DNA of 64,000 nt from Limnephilus marmoratus (taxonomy: Eukaryota; Arthropoda; Insecta; Trichoptera; Limnephilidae): contig OU862913.1 in the NCBI GenBank assembly GCA_917880885.1, positions 26,359,286-26,423,285 of the forward strand. Reading direction: 5' to 3'. The position numbers and the translations under genes are program-made. Under the pieces are notes generated by a model, which saw only the letters and a program-made list of their open reading frames with translations, made no database searches and was not told where the DNA came from. Positions 63,467 through 64,000 of this stretch are shown piece after piece (position 1 is the first letter of the stretch; each line of letters starts with the position of its first letter).

Positions 63467-63790
63467 TACATGATTCTTTCATTTATAATGATTTTTTAAT
63501 TTATATTATGATTTTTTTAAACTCTTCAGGATTTTTATTTTTAAATTTATACAAGATTTTTTAACCTACTTATTATTTACAATAGCCGTTATTACTAACT
63601 TACACGATCATTTATTTACTAATTGAGCTAGAACTCCCTCACCAAACACAAGAGCATTGTCTCTTTATGGTGAGGAAAGGCATTTTTTTTTGTTAACCTT
63701 ATGTAACTATGTAACTGTTGTAACTTTATATGTATTTTTAATAAGCATTGCCAATAAAAAATTAAAAAAAAAATTAAAAAAAAAAAAAAA

Positions 63791-64000
63791 GGTAAAGTTG
63801 TTCTGAAGTTATGGCGTGACCAAGGGAAACAAGGATTCATTTTTATGTACATAGATGACATTTGTGTAGCGCAGTTTTGTGTTATTTCACTTCAAGCGCG
63901 CTCTACATTAAAGATAATCTAGTATTTAGTCAAATTATTCCTGTAGTGCTTGATCTAATACTATGATACAAAAATCTACAATACAAAGCAAAGACAAGTA
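63791..64000. other. Right edge, no feature recognised
   Basis: Begins right after the LINE poly(A); sequence runs off the window without a recognised feature. Confidence 0.35.

Larger units (their letters stand above)
56586..63790 (+). mobile_element. Jockey/CR1-type LINE, split twice by other elements
   Basis: ORF2 segments 56586-57677, 58785-59971, then 3' UTR 59972-60148 and 63467-63790 ending in AATAAAAAATTAAAAAAAAA. Removing 57678-58784 rejoins the reading ...KYND|INENQFGF in frame, and removing 60149-63466 rejoins a 3' UTR that reaches a poly(A) tail, supporting one original element. 5'-truncated: the endonuclease is mostly missing. Confidence 0.75.

Overview
The window is eukaryotic, AT-rich and extremely repeat-dense, with intron-split genes (GT..AG) and no bacterial features. 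It looks like insect nuclear DNA. Lepidoptera is my best guess, from Helitron-like repeats of a type I associate with moths and butterflies (a GTCTGTCTGTCTG tract near one end, ...CTAG at the other), tRNA-headed SINEs and CCTAA-type repeats. The order is an inference; 'insect' is much safer.

Two host genes are supported. (1) 2749-13911 (+) holds six exons of a snake/CLIP-type serine protease homologue. All splice phases agree; the 5' end is missing. The catalytic-His block is mutated and the GDSGGP block is altered, so it is probably not an active protease. Relics of its own 3' terminus form a decayed tandem array just behind the stop codon (13909-14212). (2) 51964-54357 (-) is a three-exon C2H2 zinc-finger gene with an acidic N-terminus and five intact fingers; a sixth finger is lost to a frameshift. 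A related zinc-finger pseudogene lies at 31830-32202 plus 41206-41262, split by a retrotransposon.

The rest is mobile DNA, much of it nested. 1-14 kb: tRNA-headed SINE (called SINE-A here), a second SINE-like family (SINE-B), Helitron-like pieces and RTE-like LINE 3' ends, mostly in introns. 14.5-18.2 kb: decayed LINEs. 21.68-24.76 kb: a TTAA-flanked piggyBac-like shell containing a hAT transposase relic and LINE pieces. 24.80-27.68 kb: a hAT-like shell with more LINE pieces. 28.70-30.14 kb: a near-perfect large inverted repeat. 30.59-31.32 kb: a Harbinger-like MITE. 32.20-41.20 kb: a complete, very young Ty3/Gypsy element on the minus strand (two 974-bp LTRs with no difference seen by eye, 4-bp target duplication, tRNA-Lys primer site, gag, a -1 slippery heptamer at the gag stop, and pol). 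42.5-45.65 kb: a foldback element with a 95-bp satellite core, invaded by a second DNA element that carries a broken copy of a widespread arthropod protein of unknown function. 46.7-51.3 kb: two abutting DNA elements, the second loaded with decayed zinc-finger-like repeats that recur at 1-440. 56.6-63.8 kb: a LINE split by a Helitron-like element (itself holding SINE-B) and by a 3.3-kb element whose terminal inverted repeats of nearly 1 kb contain the start of its own gene.

Apart from the Gypsy frameshift linkage and the two gene models there is no operon-like cooperation. The window is mainly a record of successive insertions.
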